A DNA stretch of 64,000 nt from Pratylenchus scribneri (Eukaryota > Nematoda > Chromadorea > Rhabditida > Pratylenchidae), in contig JAQSEB010000079.1 of assembly GCA_030063045.1 (NCBI GenBank), positions 1,364,001 to 1,428,000 of the forward strand. The letters run 5' to 3'. A program made the position numbers and the translations under genes. This document shows positions 22,180-34,821 of the stretch, in pieces. The notes beneath the pieces were generated by a model. The model saw only the letters and a list, made by a program, of their open reading frames with translations. It ran no database searches and had not been told where the DNA came from. Position 1 is the stretch's first letter, and every line of letters starts with the position of its first letter.

Positions 22180-25100
22180 ATGGAAATGGTAAATGAAGAA
22201 GCGGCAAAGGAAAATATCGGGGGCTATGTGTCGCCAGACCAGGCAAAGGCATCCACCATTCTGCTGGCCATCTATGGCTTCAACTGTGCCCTGAATTTTA
22301 TCAGCATTTTGCTGAACGCCGCACTGGTGGCAGTGACCATTCGCAATCGGTAGGAATTTATTTTTTTTTTATAGATGAAAAAGGTTAATATGTTTTTTTT
22401 TTCATTCCAATAGTAACTATACCCAGAAAATGCTTTACCAAAGCAAAAATCTACTCATAAAATTATTTCTTTTAAAATGCGATTATATATATTTCAGGCC
22501 ACTATTTCACATCATTTATCATATTTCCACCAATATAATCCCCCTCCCCCTTCAAGTTGTACCTCTCTCCCAATTAGGCAATACAACATTAGCGGACGCG
22601 ACATTTGCGAACGAAACCGTCTGGTGCCGATAGTGTGAAACCGCTTTGGTATTATTTATAATATATTATTGGGCATAAAATTAACTATAAAATGAAAATA
22701 ATTGCCCATTGTCGAATTTCACAAAGTTATGATCAAAAAACGGCCAGAAACAGAATTTTAATTATTATTTTTATATCATTTTATAGCTAATTTTATGCCT
22801 AATAAAAAATTATAAACAATACCAAAGCAATGTAAATACCAGGGACACCAGACCGTTTCATCCGCAAATGTCGTAATCGTAAAACGCGCCCAATTGAGCC
22901 CTCCCCCGCGGTGAGGGAATTTAAAAAATAGAGCCATCGGGGGTAAATTGAAGGATATATGGTAAATACAACTCGAAAAGAATACAAAATTGCCCATCTC
23001 TTAAAAACTAGACTTTTTTCCTTGGATGTTTTATCTTTGCTTAATTAATTTTCTATAAATTTTCAATATTTTCGTTTTCACATTTCATATTACTCCCTTT
23101 TTAAATTCTTACTCTTCCCTACCTTTCATTTCTTAACAATTTTCACTACAGGGATGTCGTAATACCAGATTTTTCGGGCATTTTCCAGAATTTTAATGTC
23201 CGACCAGAATTTTGCCAGAATTTTGTCGATGCCAGATTTTTGCCAGTTTTTTCAAAATTTGCCAGTTTTTTGTCAGATTTTTAAATTTTTACTAAAAATG
23301 TGCAAAATTTTTCGCTGCGCGGCTATTTTTGACTTAAATTCATCGTTGAGCGGCCATTTTTGGCTTAAATTCATCGCCTATATTTCACTACCCTAAAGCG
23401 CTAAGCCAAATAAATCAAATTATAAGTTTGTTATGAAGAATAAAAAATTTTATAAAGAAAACATTTAATTTGTTTTTAAACGTTTTTGAATATGCCAGAT
23501 TTTTTGCCAGATTTTTGAAAATTTTTGCCAGAATTTTGCACGAATTTTTTCGATTTTTAAACGCAAATGCCAGAATTTTGACTTTTGGAGATGGCATCCC
23601 TGTTCACTATCTATATCCCACACACTATATCCTCGGTGATTGGAAATTATCTTAAAATTATTATTTAAAAAATTCATCACAATAAAATTAAATTGTTTAT
23701 TAAAAACAAAACATTAAAATTCCTTTATGGTATTCTTCACTTATCAGGCAGGGCTGGGCACCGTCACCGTCTACCGTTATCGTCTACCGTTTTTTATTTT
23801 TCGATTTTGCCCAGCCCTGTTATCAGGGGTTTTTTCTAGTTGTCCGTTCGGGTCGAGTGATATCACATTCGAAAGAACTCGAGAAACTGAGTTGATTTAG
23901 GTATGGAGGAAGTTCGAAAACCACATAGGGGCTGAGAAACAGTATGCCGAAATTTGAAGAGACCTCGTAAGGATCAAGACTTGGAAATTTTTCAATCGTA
24001 TTATAGCTCGATCGGCACGTCTTAATGAGCGGAGCACGAATCTGCCATTGGTTCCGCGTAAAACTCAAGAATAAGAAAGTTATGATCATTTCTAATCTCA
24101 AAATTAGGGCTAAAATTAGGGGCTAAGATTAGGGTTAGGGCTTGGAGCATAGGAATCTTAAAGAAGTCTAACTTATCGCTCGGCTGTAATTTCGCGAAGT
24201 AATTCTAAGTTGTGCGGCAACATGCGCAACTTTGCAAAACTTGTTAAATAACTTGGCGCAACTTCTTCCATATCTAGATCGATAGAGCTAGTCGAGCTCT
24301 ATCGAAAGAGCTATCACTCGATCCGATGAAAAAAACCCACTATATGTTAAAATTTTCTTCCTTTATAATGTTTTTTTTTCTAGCCAATTGCATGGCATAT
24401 GCCAAGTGTTAATTGGCTACTGTGCCTGCTGCAACATCTTGTTGGAATGCTGTGAACCCATCTACTTTCTCATCACGTTGATTCCCTCCATTCCCTCTGT
24501 TCCTATTTTCCAATGTTTCTTCATCCAATTTCTTCCACTTTTCGGCTTCTTCAACGTACCTGCCATGATTTTGGTGATTGGCATCGACCGAATTATCAGC
24601 ATTTTCATGCCCCTTTGGTAAGTTACAAAACACCATAAATGGGGGCAAATTATGAGAAATAATTTGTTTAAAAATAGATATTCACACCTGTGCCAGCTCC
24701 GGATCCAGTAAAAATTTTTGGGAATCGGAGTTCGGAGCGGGACGAAAAATTTGAAGGGTCGGAGCTCGGAGCTGTAGCCAGAGCTATAAAATCCGAAAGG
24801 CACAGCACTGATTCACATCTAATTTTCTATTTTATTAATAGTAAAAAATCACAAAAAGTAGAAAAACAACAAATGCCGCCTAGATGAAGCAAATTATTAA
24901 CATTAGTTTTAAACATTTATAGTTGAAAATATGGCGGTGTGTTTGTTTGTGATGCTTGGGTCGGAGGGAGACGGCGGCTTGACATTTTTTGCCTGAAAAA
25001 TTCGAATATAAAAATCAATTCAAAACGGCTATCCCTTGGAGTAATAAATTTTTTTACGCTTGAAAAGCTTTATATTTTCTCTAACATAATCATTGAATAC

Positions 25101-27404
25101 AGCTTAGCGATTACCGATAAAAATTGACGAAAAAAAATTCCGAATTTTTTATTTTTTTCTAAATTATGTACTTATTAAAAAATTGTAATTTTTTGCAAAA
25201 TTCCGCCAAATAAATAGTTATAAAAATTGTGAATAAGAGAAGCTGACAAACTCCTTATATTTATACAGGCATATTCAATACACTGGCCGACTGTATTTGT
25301 GTGCAATGATGGCTCTATCCGCCCTGTATCCGTCCACCATTCTGGCCATTGTGTTCATGAAAATGCAGCAGGAACGAGCGGATCATCCCGGGCTGTGCAC
25401 AATCAGCGACCTGCTGGCCGACAACACCTCATTGCTGATGACCAGCGCTTTATGCATTAGTTTGCTGTCCATTTGTTGCTATATGGTTTTCTGGGCCAAG
25501 TTGCTTTGGGATTTGCGACACAGAGGCGCTAATGACGAAAGCAGTGGGTGAAAAAGTTAAAAAATTATAAAATATATTATAAAATCAGTTTAAATTAATA
25601 AAAAGTTGAAAAATTGAAATAATTTAAAAAAAAATTTTTTTTCATTATAATTAAGATAGTAAAATTCCAATCAGTAAGTTTAATATTCCAAGCAGGCAGC
25701 CCTCATCAACACATTTTTCGTTCGCTGCTCATCATCCTTGCCGTTCAAGTCGCAGGCTGGTCCATCAGCGAGCTTGGTAAATTTAGTAATTATAAAAAAA
25801 TTTTTTGAATTTTACATGAGGAGTGAGAAAGTAATGGACGGGGTGGTAATTAATTGCATGAATTTGAAAATTAAAAAAAACAGATGTATAAAATTTTTTA
25901 TAACAAATTGATATAAGAATAAGATGAAAATTTCAATTTCAATTTCTTTTATGCAAAAATTTTAATAAACATTAAAAACATAGATTATTTTCGGACCACG
26001 TCATTTTAACAAATCGAGATAAAAATCTGATCGGAAATTTCAAATGAAATTTTAAAAAAAAAATCGCGAGGAATATACATAAGAAAATAAAATGAAAGGT
26101 TTGGTGCTCATCTATCGTCTCGATGGGATGACTCCACTGGTGCAGCGCCAGTGGGCTGCCGCCACCAATATTCTGCTCTGCCTGTCGGCCGGCACCGATC
26201 CCATTGTGCTCTATTTGAACAGGCAAGCCATTTTGCCAAAAAAAGGGCGAGAAATATAATATAATATGGCCTGTTTGAGATCTCTCTTTGGTTTTCATAA
26301 AGATAAATTTTAATAATTTAATATAAATAAATTTCATTATTAAAATTTAATTATTATCAAAATTTGGCATTATTATATAACTATATAGTATTCGGAACTT
26401 TCTGGTTGGGTGCCATACGATTAATACCATTCGATTCCTCTCAGCGAGCTGAGTTCAATTTCAATGGTACTAAAATTATGTCCCGGACTTTACCATTAAA
26501 AAAGTTATGACATCATGAAAATCGCAAAAGTGAAGGGTCCCCCCTATGGGTCAAAACTCGAAAAAATTTTTTTTTGAATATTTTTGGTCATATTATAGCT
26601 CAATCGACGCGTCTCGATGAGAGGAGTCCGAATCTGCCATTGGTTAAGCAAAAAAACCGAAATATAAAAAAGTTATGGCCATTTTTGTCTCAGAGTAGGG
26701 GCTAAGTTTAGGGGATAGGGTTAGGGCTTAGAGGCTCGGAGCATAGGAGGAGTCTTAAAGAAGTCTAACATATCGCCCGGGTGTAATTTTGCCAAAAAAC
26801 TTACAAAAATTTTCGATCTATTGAGGGGACCCTTCACTTTTGAGGTTTTTATTGATTTATCATACTGAACTTTTTAACCGGTTAAGTCCTGGACATAATT
26901 TTGTTACCGTTGGACTCGGCTCGCCGAGAGGAGTCGAATGGTATATAGCACGACCCCTGGGGCGAACATTCCGTGTGCTATAGGGCGCCCCAAAATTTAA
27001 TTTAAAAAAAATTTAAATAAACAAAATTAAATCATAAAAAATTGATTTTAGTGATGAGCATCGCAAGGCATTCTGCAGGCAATTTCCATGGATTTTTCGC
27101 GCCAGTTCGCAAAGCCACTCTTCACAGGTTGTGTTATAATAATATAAATATTAATTAAAAAATACAATCTAATAGAAAATAATTTTAACAGAGCATCAAA
27201 AAAATTTATTTAACATAAATTTCACAAAAAAATTTTTATTTTCACAAAAATTTCACAGAAAAAAAGATTTAAAAAATTTTTACCGCTCAGGTTGTCGCAT
27301 GCGGACCAATGGTAGCATGGAAAACCAATAACAATAATGTCATTTTCCACAACAATAACAATAATTCGTCATCAAACAACGGTGGAAGAACCAGAGGCTC
27401 CTGA
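22180..27404 (+). CDS. Srsx-type seven-transmembrane chemoreceptor
   Basis: Seven exons read in one frame: 22180-22349, 24384-24617, 25269-25543, 25696-25776, 26099-26222, 27052-27127 and 27291-27404 (TGA). The protein has about 360 residues with seven hydrophobic segments. The segment VIGIDRIISIFMPLW at the end of TM3 is the Srsx-family version of the DRY region, and AGTDPIVLYLN at the end of TM7 corresponds to the NPxxxY motif. The tail is Asn-rich (NNNNNSSSNN). Such receptors are G-protein-coupled plasma-membrane proteins usually expressed in chemosensory neurons; the ligand cannot be inferred. The intron after exon 5 has a GC donor (AACAG|gcaagc), and the short exon 4 is split from its neighbours by phase-1 junctions. 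Introns 1 (2.0 kb), 2 (0.65 kb) and 5 (0.8 kb) are long for this genome, mostly because of inserted repeats. No internal stop is seen. Confidence 0.85.
22571..22890. mobile_element. fold-back MITE in receptor intron 1
   Basis: The arms gcgacatttgcgaacgaaaccgtctggtgcc and (reverse complement) cgacatttgcggatgaaacggtctggtg face each other across about 250 bp. Inner segments also match in reverse (gggcataaaattaac / gctaattttatgcct). It is the same family as the element at 8119-8490. Confidence 0.65.
23149..23602. mobile_element. hAT-like MITE (CAGGGATG ends) in receptor intron 1
   Basis: The ends CAGGGATG and CATCCCTG are inverted, and the flanks share TTCACTA (a 7-8 bp duplication). Both arms contain repeated gccagatttttgccag / ccagaattttg motifs. 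No coding capacity is seen. Confidence 0.65.
23749..23819. mobile_element. 71-bp hAT-like MITE with perfect 8-bp TSD
   Basis: The terminal inverted repeat CAGGGCTGGGCA / TGCCCAGCCCTG is exact over 12 bp. The element is flanked by TTATCAGG on both sides (23741-23748 and 23820-23827). The interior is mostly a doubled ccgtctaccgtt motif. It is among the shortest complete TIR elements one could expect. Confidence 0.75.
23826..24341. mobile_element. fold-back element in receptor intron 1
   Basis: The outer arms ggttttttctag…gggtcgagtgata (left) and tatcactcgatccgatgaaaaaaaccc (right) are inverted repeats. The centre (ctaagattagggttagggcttggagcataggaatcttaaagaagtctaac) is shared with the element at 26395-26990, so both belong to one family. 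Confidence 0.6.
26395..26990. mobile_element. fold-back element in receptor intron 5
   Basis: Left and right arms match as imperfect inverted repeats over more than 130 bp. For example, accattcgattcctctcagcgagctgag…attatgtcccggact on the left faces its counterpart on the right, and gtgaagggtcccc faces ggggacccttcac. The centre shares the 'agggttagggcttagaggctcggagcatagg' region with 23826-24341. Confidence 0.65.
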
Positions 27405-27655
27405 TGAGTAAGCCGACACCACATATACACATATGCTCTGATAATATCCCTCATGGGGAATAATTTTCAACATTTTCCTATAGAAGTGATTAATTTGGCT
27501 TGGGGTAGGGAATTTTTGGTACATAGGGCACATTAATAGAGCATTTACGCTATTTGCGTTATGTTTGTTGATATTTTATTTTTTTTGTAATATTATTAAT
27601 ATGGATATTGAATAGAACCTCCGCACAGAAAAAGTTCCCCTTCATCAGTCAGCAG

Positions 27656-28039
27656 CAGGGGTGGAACCGAAACTTCGATTTCGATCGTCGAAATTTCGAT
27701 GTTTTTAGTTTCGTTTCGATTTTGATTTCGAAAGGTGTTGAGTTTCGAAAAATTTCGAAAAAGACAAAGGAGGGGGACCCTTTGCTAGTTTCAATCAAAA
27801 ATTTGGAAGATTTTTTGAAAATTTCCTTTTTTTCTTTACAATAATCTTTTTTGCATACCAAAATGCAAATTTTAAATATTTTTAATAAATCAATTTTTAA
27901 TAAAAAAGTTTCATTTTTCTCAATTTTCAGCATTTTTGCAAATTTTGTTAGATTAAAAATTTTTTGAAAAATTTCGATTATCGATTTAATTTCGATGTTT
28001 TAGTTTCGTTTCGATTTTTTTGAGTTTCGGTTCCACCTG
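27656..28039. mobile_element. hAT-like MITE (CAGG(GG)TGGAACCGAAA ends)
   Basis: Inverted ends CAGGGGTGGAACCGAAAC and GTTTCGGTTCCACCTG, with arms rich in tttcgattttgatttcg motifs. The flanks agree only over GTCA, so the target duplication is not clear. It lies downstream of the receptor gene. Confidence 0.55.
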
Positions 28040-29460
28040 GTCATTACAAAGAATCCCCCCTTATCTTTATTTCAATTATCAAATGATTAGTCGTAAAAAG
28101 TCATTAATCTCTCATCTTCATATCTTTTATGTAATTTTAAAAATTTCGATTAATTGTTTCTTCAATTGTTTAAATTAAAATTATTTCCTCTAGGTCCAAT
28201 AATTCTCTAGACTAGATCCACCAATCAACGCTATTCATCATTTACAATGCGTTTATAAACTTTTTTTTGCATCATTTCAAAATTAGCAATTAATTACCTT
28301 CTTTGATAAATTATACAGTATTTTTAGAAACAATTATTGTAATTTAAAAATCCAATTACTTATCTTCCGATTTTCCATTGTTGGTGTGTTTTTTTTAATA
28401 ATTTCTCAAGTTATCCAGTTGAGAAGAAGTTTATGCCATCTGTAATTGGTAAATGATGAGCAGCTTTGGCTACCGGCATTGACAATCTTTTATAGTGAAA
28501 TAATTTTCACACACGCCCCTAAGCCATTGGTTATTAGATGCGCACCAATCAGCTCAGCAGATGAGGATTTAAATGATATTGCCTAGGGCAAATTTTTTTG
28601 TGATTCACCATTCCCAGAGAGTTCCCACAATAAAATATAGCGGGGGGAAATTATTAAAAAATGGGCAATTTTGGATTATATTATGAATTGACGGAACGCT
28701 TGGGAAATTCATTCGGAGCAAATTTCAAATATTTTTCCCCATTTTGATGAAACGAAAATAATATGATATTGGATTGATTGAATAGTGGAAAATTTTATTT
28801 TTTTAATTGATCTTGAACCTAAAAATTTAAAATATTTGCATTTTTATCAATTGGAGTAAAAATTTCAAAAAAATTAATTTCCAATATCTGATCATCAAAA
28901 ATAATTTCTAAAAAATGAATTCGAATGAAAATGGAATTCCGATAGAAGAAATGGACAAGAAAATTATTTTTGAAAAAAAATATCCCAGACAGAATTATTG
29001 GCAATAAAACGTGAGAATGCCACATAAAAAAATGCAGTCTCAGCCATTCAAACAATGATGCAAATGGTTTTGCAATTCGGTGAGAAATTCGGCGAAATGT
29101 GATTGAAAATGGAACAAATTGAGAAAGAATTGTTCAAAAAATATTTGAAATGATCAAAATCAAAGAGCTTATAAAACTTTTGCGCCATTTTATATATTTC
29201 CCTTTATAATTAATTATAATTTATTTTTTAGAAATTCTATTAATGAATAGTGAGCTGTGATTTCTTATTATATTTATTTTATTTAAATTATGCAGTTGAT
29301 AATTTTTTTTCAAAAAAAATTAAAAAATTTATTAGTTTGAAATTCGAATCAAAAATGTCGCATAAAAATAAAAATAATATGCAATAAATTGATAAGTATT
29401 TTTTATGTGATGATCCCATCCATTCCACTCTTCAATATTCTTTAAATACAGATCATTCGC
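28040..29460. other. AT-rich intergenic DNA
   Basis: No gene is seen. A minus-strand frame over 28819-29055 is Phe/Ile-rich translated AT sequence. A motif at 28580-28620 resembles 370-425. Confidence 0.5.
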
Positions 29461-29463
29461 CGA

Positions 29464-30170
29464 TCAATCAGCAAACGGGGATATGGATAATTGCTGTGGA
29501 GGCGATAAGGGCTCCAAAGTCCAAATGAACAAATCCGGGTAATTATTTTCCAAAAATTCCAAATTGATTGTCGGTTGCTGCTCAATTGGATGACGGCAAA
29601 TGATGTAGAAATTATTCATCCAATTATATTGATCTTGCAATTGAAAAGTGGTCATTCGCTCGCCAGTTGAATTGAAAATAGATTAGAAGTTTTATTTAAT
29701 TAAAAATTATACGGCACTTGTCCTCATCCTCATTCTTTGCCAAATGTTGATTGGCAAACTCGCCCCAATTACCTCCATTTTTGCGGGCAAATCTAACCTT
29801 TTCGGTTCTTTGTCCCCTCCCTCCCCTTATTTCATGGGTCATTTTAATCTGAGATTGAACGGGAAAATATGGCTCCCACCTTCCATTTCGCTCGCCCAAT
29901 TTGCTCTGAATTCAAACTTTTTATTTGCGCAATTGTGGACCGGAAGAGCAATTTTTCCTCCTCCTTACTTCCATCTCTCACAGCTATTCCATTTTGCCCA
30001 TCCTCCTTTTCCCATCATCATCATCATTTAATATTTTTGAATCTGGGAAAGACCCAGAAAAAAGTGCGTCACCGTTATGCCGGTTCTTCACTCGCAACCA
30101 TTATTTGGTCTTCTTCGAGTTCAAATTTTTGCCTCGTATTTTGGTTAACTAGAAAATTGCCTTTTTGACC
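29464..30170 (-). CDS. possible minus-strand gene or gene fragment, unknown
   Basis: Three minus-strand stretches have protein-like frames: 29464-29655 (starting MTTFQLQDQYNWMNNF), about 29696-29915 (including FARKNGGNWGEFANQ) and about 30080-30155 (RQKFELEEDQIMVASEEPA, after a good acceptor caattttctag). I could not join them into one consistent model. They may be exons of one small gene, parts of a decayed one, or chance. Plus-strand frames over the same bases have a hydrophobic, Pro/Ser-rich composition typical of shadows. A further weak minus-strand frame lies at 30382-30612. Confidence 0.22.
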
Positions 30171-30619
30171 AAACTCTGTTGCCTATTAAGTTAACATCTC
30201 ATTTTTTAAATTATTCCGGGGATTTTGAATCTCGAATAAATGGGAAGAAATAGAGACTGAGGAAGAGCGCGCGGTTTTGAAACCTTCTACCTCTGGGACG
30301 GCAAATCGAGACTGGGGAGTAGAGAAGCGGGCGATATTAGCCAAATAGCTATTTGGCATTTGGCCAAATTATTGCCCTCAATCAATCTCTTGGCCAATGG
30401 AGCGGATGAAATGAAAGGGCAAATTTTGGCCACCTGCTTCTATTGATTTTATGCCAGACGAGCCCATAAATGCAGCTGCCTGTCTGATTCAATGCGCAGC
30501 GAAAGTGCAGCCAGCAATGAAAATTTAACCTGAATTTGATTTTGATCGGATGACCTGAATTCGCCTTTTGTGATTTACAAATTTGAATTGGTTTTGGATC
30601 ATCCGAGAACATCCATTAA

Positions 30620-31795
30620 TTCAATCAAAATGGATAGTTGGCCAGCTTCCAAAAATTTTATAATAGGGCATGAGTCAAAAATGGTCTGAGAATTGCCTAT
30701 AAAAGGCAAATTTTTAATATTTTGCTTAAGACGTTGAGATGAAGGGACTCTGACAATGTGAATTTTGTCAATTTTTAGATTGAATATATAATAAATTCAT
30801 CATTTACAGCGGTCATAAGGGCAAAATTTGAATTTACATGCATAAATTTATTCATATTTTAAAATTAAATGTCTTTATTTTTATATTATTAGCAGTCTTT
30901 TGCTACCAATCCTCTACAAATTCTCCCTGTTACAAATAACTCAATTGCAATTTTGGTTTTTAAATTTGTTCATGAGTACATTCTTTTTGAATATTGGATC
31001 CATGTCGAATACACCAATTCTTTATTATAATAGGTTATAAAAAAAATTTAAGATTATATGAAATATATAAATTCATTTTTATTTTTTTTTTAGTATGGAT
31101 TATCGAAATGTTTTTAAAAGGTATTAAAAATCTATTGCAATATTCAAAGCTAATTGTGGACGACAAGAACAATCTAATATTAATATTACTCCAATTTCAA
31201 ATCATATTATCAAATGAAAAAGATTCTTTCCAGCAGAATTATAATTAAAGAAAACTCGACTATTAAAATTACACCAATTTCAAATCATATTAAAATAAAA
31301 TTAAATAAATATATATTATATAATTCAAAACATTTAATTCAGTCAGAAAAGCAAAATGCGGATTATATAGTAAAAAAATGAGAAATTGATATTAATTAAA
31401 ATTAATAAATAAATATTATTTACTATACCCTTATAAAGCCATGAAAATTTTAAAGATAAAATGAGAACAATTAAAAGATTAGAATGTTTATAATAATTTT
31501 GCTCTTTCTTCGGGACATAAAAAATAAACTTTGGTAAAAGTTAATCAAAAAATATTCAATAATTCACCTAAAAGCATTAATCAAGATTAATTGAATGATA
31601 GTCTTACATTATTTGGTCAAAATTAAATATAATAAAAAGATCTATTTTATTGTCGATGAAATAAAAATTTTTGTACCAGAATTAACTTAAATTTTTCAAA
31701 ATATTATATAATATACTACAGTTTGAATGAGTTAATGTAATTTAATATTTAAAATATATTATTATTATTCCCATTCTTCTTCAATTTTTTGTCCA
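30620..31795. other. AT-rich intergenic DNA
   Basis: No gene is seen. A plus-strand frame at 30994-31248 is Ile/Leu/Lys-rich translated AT sequence with no motif. Confidence 0.5.
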
Positions 31796-31800
31796 ACAAG

Positions 31801-31986
31801 GCAGACAAAAAATTCCCTTTCAAGTAGAATTAGCCGTTGCTGGCTCGAATTTGCCAGAATCGAATTCGAAAACATTGCACATCCTTGCTGCTGTACAGAC
31901 TGATCATTGCACGTGTGCTCGGTGTGGTGATAGAGCCAACTTGACTAATGTCACTGGTACAGCAGAGACTATAAAAATGCATTATT
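31801..31986 (+). CDS. isolated exon-like segment with Cys-rich motif
   Basis: Between an acceptor (tttgtccaacaag) and a donor (CATTATT|gtaaga) one frame is open for about 62 codons with good composition. It ends in a cysteine cluster (DHCTCARCGDRANLTNVTG) that could bind zinc. A neighbouring exon in matching phase is not evident; the next coding segments (35134 onward) need a different phase. It may be an exon of the CxxC gene ending at 35716, separated by later insertions, or a relic. Confidence 0.35.
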
Positions 31987-32060
31987 GTAAGAGATTACCA
32001 TATAAAATTTAATTTATTCCCTAAAAAATTATATTAATTACAAAATTTAATTTTTTTAAT

Positions 32061-32683
32061 GGTAAACGTAAAGAATTGGGGTCCCAAAAAATTTTTTTTT
32101 TAATTTTTCAAAAATTGATTTCTGGGAGTTTTTGGAGGCGTAGAATATGATTCTGACATTCTTTACGTCATATTTTGCCATCTTGGTAAGATAATGCCTA
32201 CTTTTGTCAAGAAAAAGTAAAGGGGGGACCAAGGCCAATTTTCAAAATATTTTTAGTATAGTCATATTATAGCTCAATCGTCGCAGCTCAGCGAGCTGAA
32301 TCTAATGGTACCATTTTTATTATGTAATAATGATATATAGGTAAGTTATGACCAAAAGAAAAATTTATCTTGGTAAGCTATTTAGACCTCTAACTTGAGC
32401 CAATCGCAATATTATGAAATAAAATTTGTACCATTAGATGCAGCTCGATGAGCTTCGTCGATTGAGCTATAATATGCCTATATTAAAAATATTTTGAAAA
32501 GTGACCTTGGTCCCTCCCCCCTTTACTTTTTCTTGAAAAAAGTCGGCATTATCTTACCAAGATGGTCAGATATGGCAAAATGGATGTCAGATTCGTGCTC
32601 AGCACCCCAAATAACCCCCATATAGCAATTTTTGAAAAATTAAAAAAAAAAATTTTTTGGGACCCCAATTCTTTACGTTTACC
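32061..32683. mobile_element. fold-back element with long TIRs and 8-bp TSD
   Basis: The 623-bp element begins ggtaaacgtaaagaattggggtccc and ends with its exact reverse complement. The near-perfect arms extend about 60 bp, and further inner blocks match in reverse (gggaccaaggccaatttt / aaagtgaccttggtccc; attatagctcaatcgtcgcagctc and its counterpart). TTTTTAAT flanks both ends (32053-32060 and 32684-32691). No coding capacity is seen. Confidence 0.8.
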
Positions 32684-32699
32684 TTTTTAATTAAAATTA

Positions 32700-34790
32700 T
32701 TCCCTATTTGGGCCACTTTTGGCTTAAATGTCATCTTTCGGAATAATTTACGGCATAAAATTTTCCCAGAACCATTTCAACTTCATTTCTCCCTAGCTAA
32801 ATTTTGATTTACATGGCTTAGATATTTCTTTTAATTTAAATTTTCTGCCTATTGAATCATTTTGACTTTGTCTTTGTCGATCAAAAACTTTGTTCATTAT
32901 GAACATTTCATTGCTCAATTTACTAATCGAATTATTTTCGAAAAAAAAGATATTATAAAAAACATCAATAATTTATGTTTTGATCAATCATTTTAAGCAT
33001 TCTCTATAGGAAAATAGGTTATTCCAATATTTCAACAATTTATTTAGAAAAAATTATGTAAAAAATGATTACAAATGAAAGCGTATTATATCAAATAATA
33101 CAATTTTCAATCTTTGTCCAGTCAAAAGGGCGCCAAACATCAATTCGGTTTCGGCTGAAAAAAACAATTAATTTATATGTATATAAAAAAATGAGGGGGG
33201 ACCCACACAAATCAAAGTCTAAAAGAGTTTGGGCTGGGTTTTTCGGGCTAGAGAACGGTTTAAAATAACAATGATCTCCTAACGACAAACTTTGGGTATC
33301 GATTTTGGGTCCCCAGCCAAAGGGTTTAAAAACCGGTTTCGAGAGTGGCCAAGTCGAGAGTTTGCGCGGGTTTGAGATTTTCCTCGAGAATTTGCTGTTT
33401 TTATAGGTAATCGAGCATGGCGAATTTTTTGGAAAAAAAATTTTTTTCATCCGATCATTTTCGGCCTTGGCACAGTGCCAACATAAAAATTAGGGGGGAT
33501 GTAGCTTTGAAATCAAATTTGAGATTTTGCCGGAGGTATTACCCGGCGTATTTGGTATCATTCAAAAGCTGATCTCCTAGGGAATTCGGGAAAAATTTTG
33601 GTTCGGACTTTTTTCCCCTCATTCTCGAGATATAAGTCGAGAAAAAATTAAATGGCCAAATTTGGCCACTTTTTTGGCCATAAAATTTTTCCACGCAGGT
33701 TTTGTGCCCAATCGTTTAGATATGAGGTAGCCGCTGTAAAAACGCGTCGAATGAGCTATCACACGCCAAATTTGGTTAAAATTTAAGAGCACAGCGCGAC
33801 TTGCGCCATAACTCGAAGACAGGTGCTTTTAGGCTTGCTGCGCGAAACGCTGATGGTAAACAAATTGGGGCGAATATGTTTTTAGACGTAGAAAATTCTG
33901 GGAAACATTATAAAAAAAAGATCTCGCCGAAAGGTCCAAGCGTTCAAAAGTTATGCCGGTTTAAATGGGTAAAAATTTTGATTTTTTTCCGCGCAGCTAA
34001 GAAAATTTTTTTTCTACGGCATTTTCGATCACCAATTTTGGTCTTATTTGATAGAGCTGAATCTGAGCTTCAAAAATATATATGGTTTGTTGGGGTTTGG
34101 ACCAATGGTTGGGGAGTTAAACCGGTTTAAGTGGGTCGGATTTGAGTAAAAACCGCCTTTAGCATAGGGGGTTAAAATCGATTTTTTATGAGGTCATGGG
34201 TTCGAATCCCAGTAATGGCAAATGATTTATAATGATAAAATATGATATTATAAACAATTTTAAACCGGTTTTAAACCATTTAAACCGGTTTAAAAATTTT
34301 TAAAATTTCCAAAATTCCATATTTAGCTGGTGACATAGTCTAGAAGAGTTGTATATCCTTTGAAAATAGTTTCAATCAATTCGCCATAGTCGATTTAGTA
34401 TATGAATTTTCATTTTCAGATCATTTTGATTAATGTAAACCATAATTTAAAGGATTTAAACCTTTTAAACCTAAATTTTTAATTGACCAAAACTTTGGTT
34501 TAATAGCATTATTTTGGGCTTAAATTAAAATTTTACCTACTAAATCGACTATGCCGAATCGAATGAGCCATATTTGGTAATGAATTCTTTTAGTCCAATG
34601 GTATTAGTATTAATTTTTCTAGGTCGTGGGTTTTATTCCCAGTAGTAATAAATTATTTTTACACAATAAGAATCCATTTTTAATACATAATATACTAATA
34701 TAATGAATATAAAATATTTTGAATTCAATTTTTTCATTTTAATTATTCCAATAAATAAATCATTTTGCAATGGATGAACCAATCGGACCC
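32700..34790. repeat. repeat-rich non-coding block with AACCGGTTTAAA motifs
   Basis: No gene is supported. From 33280 to 34290 the sequence is mosaic repeat DNA with many AACCGGTTT / GGTTTAAAC motifs and phrases shared with 3540-4100. It includes the tRNA-like segment at 34155-34219 and a weaker one near 34594-34650 (gtcgtgggttttattcccag). Confidence 0.5.
34155..34219 (+). tRNA. tRNA-like sequence (SINE-type)
   Basis: The ends GCCTTTA and TAATGGC pair over six of seven positions. The sequence has an A-box-like TAGCATAGGGGGTTAAAATCG and a good T-arm around GGGTTCGAATCCC. The central anticodon region (attttttatgagg) forms no convincing stem. Surrounding AACCGGTTT repeats match those near 3916, which supports a tRNA-derived SINE family. 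Confidence 0.45.
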
Positions 34791-34795
34791 AGTTT

Positions 34796-34821
34796 GAGCC
34801 CCGAAGGGGCGAAAATGGCAT
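34796..34821. repeat. left copy of the GAGCCCCGAAGGGGCG hairpin motif
   Basis: GAGCCCCGAAGGGGCGAAAATGGCAT here recurs with one change at 54934-54959, 20 kb away on the other side of the Helitron-like gene set. It is the outermost shared sequence found and a candidate marker of the element's left end. CCCC-GAA-GGGG forms a small hairpin. Confidence 0.55.

Noticed and set aside
29744..30168. Plus-strand frames of 75-99 codons
   Set aside because: Hydrophobic and Pro/Ser-rich composition without splice or motif support; the minus strand is slightly more protein-like.
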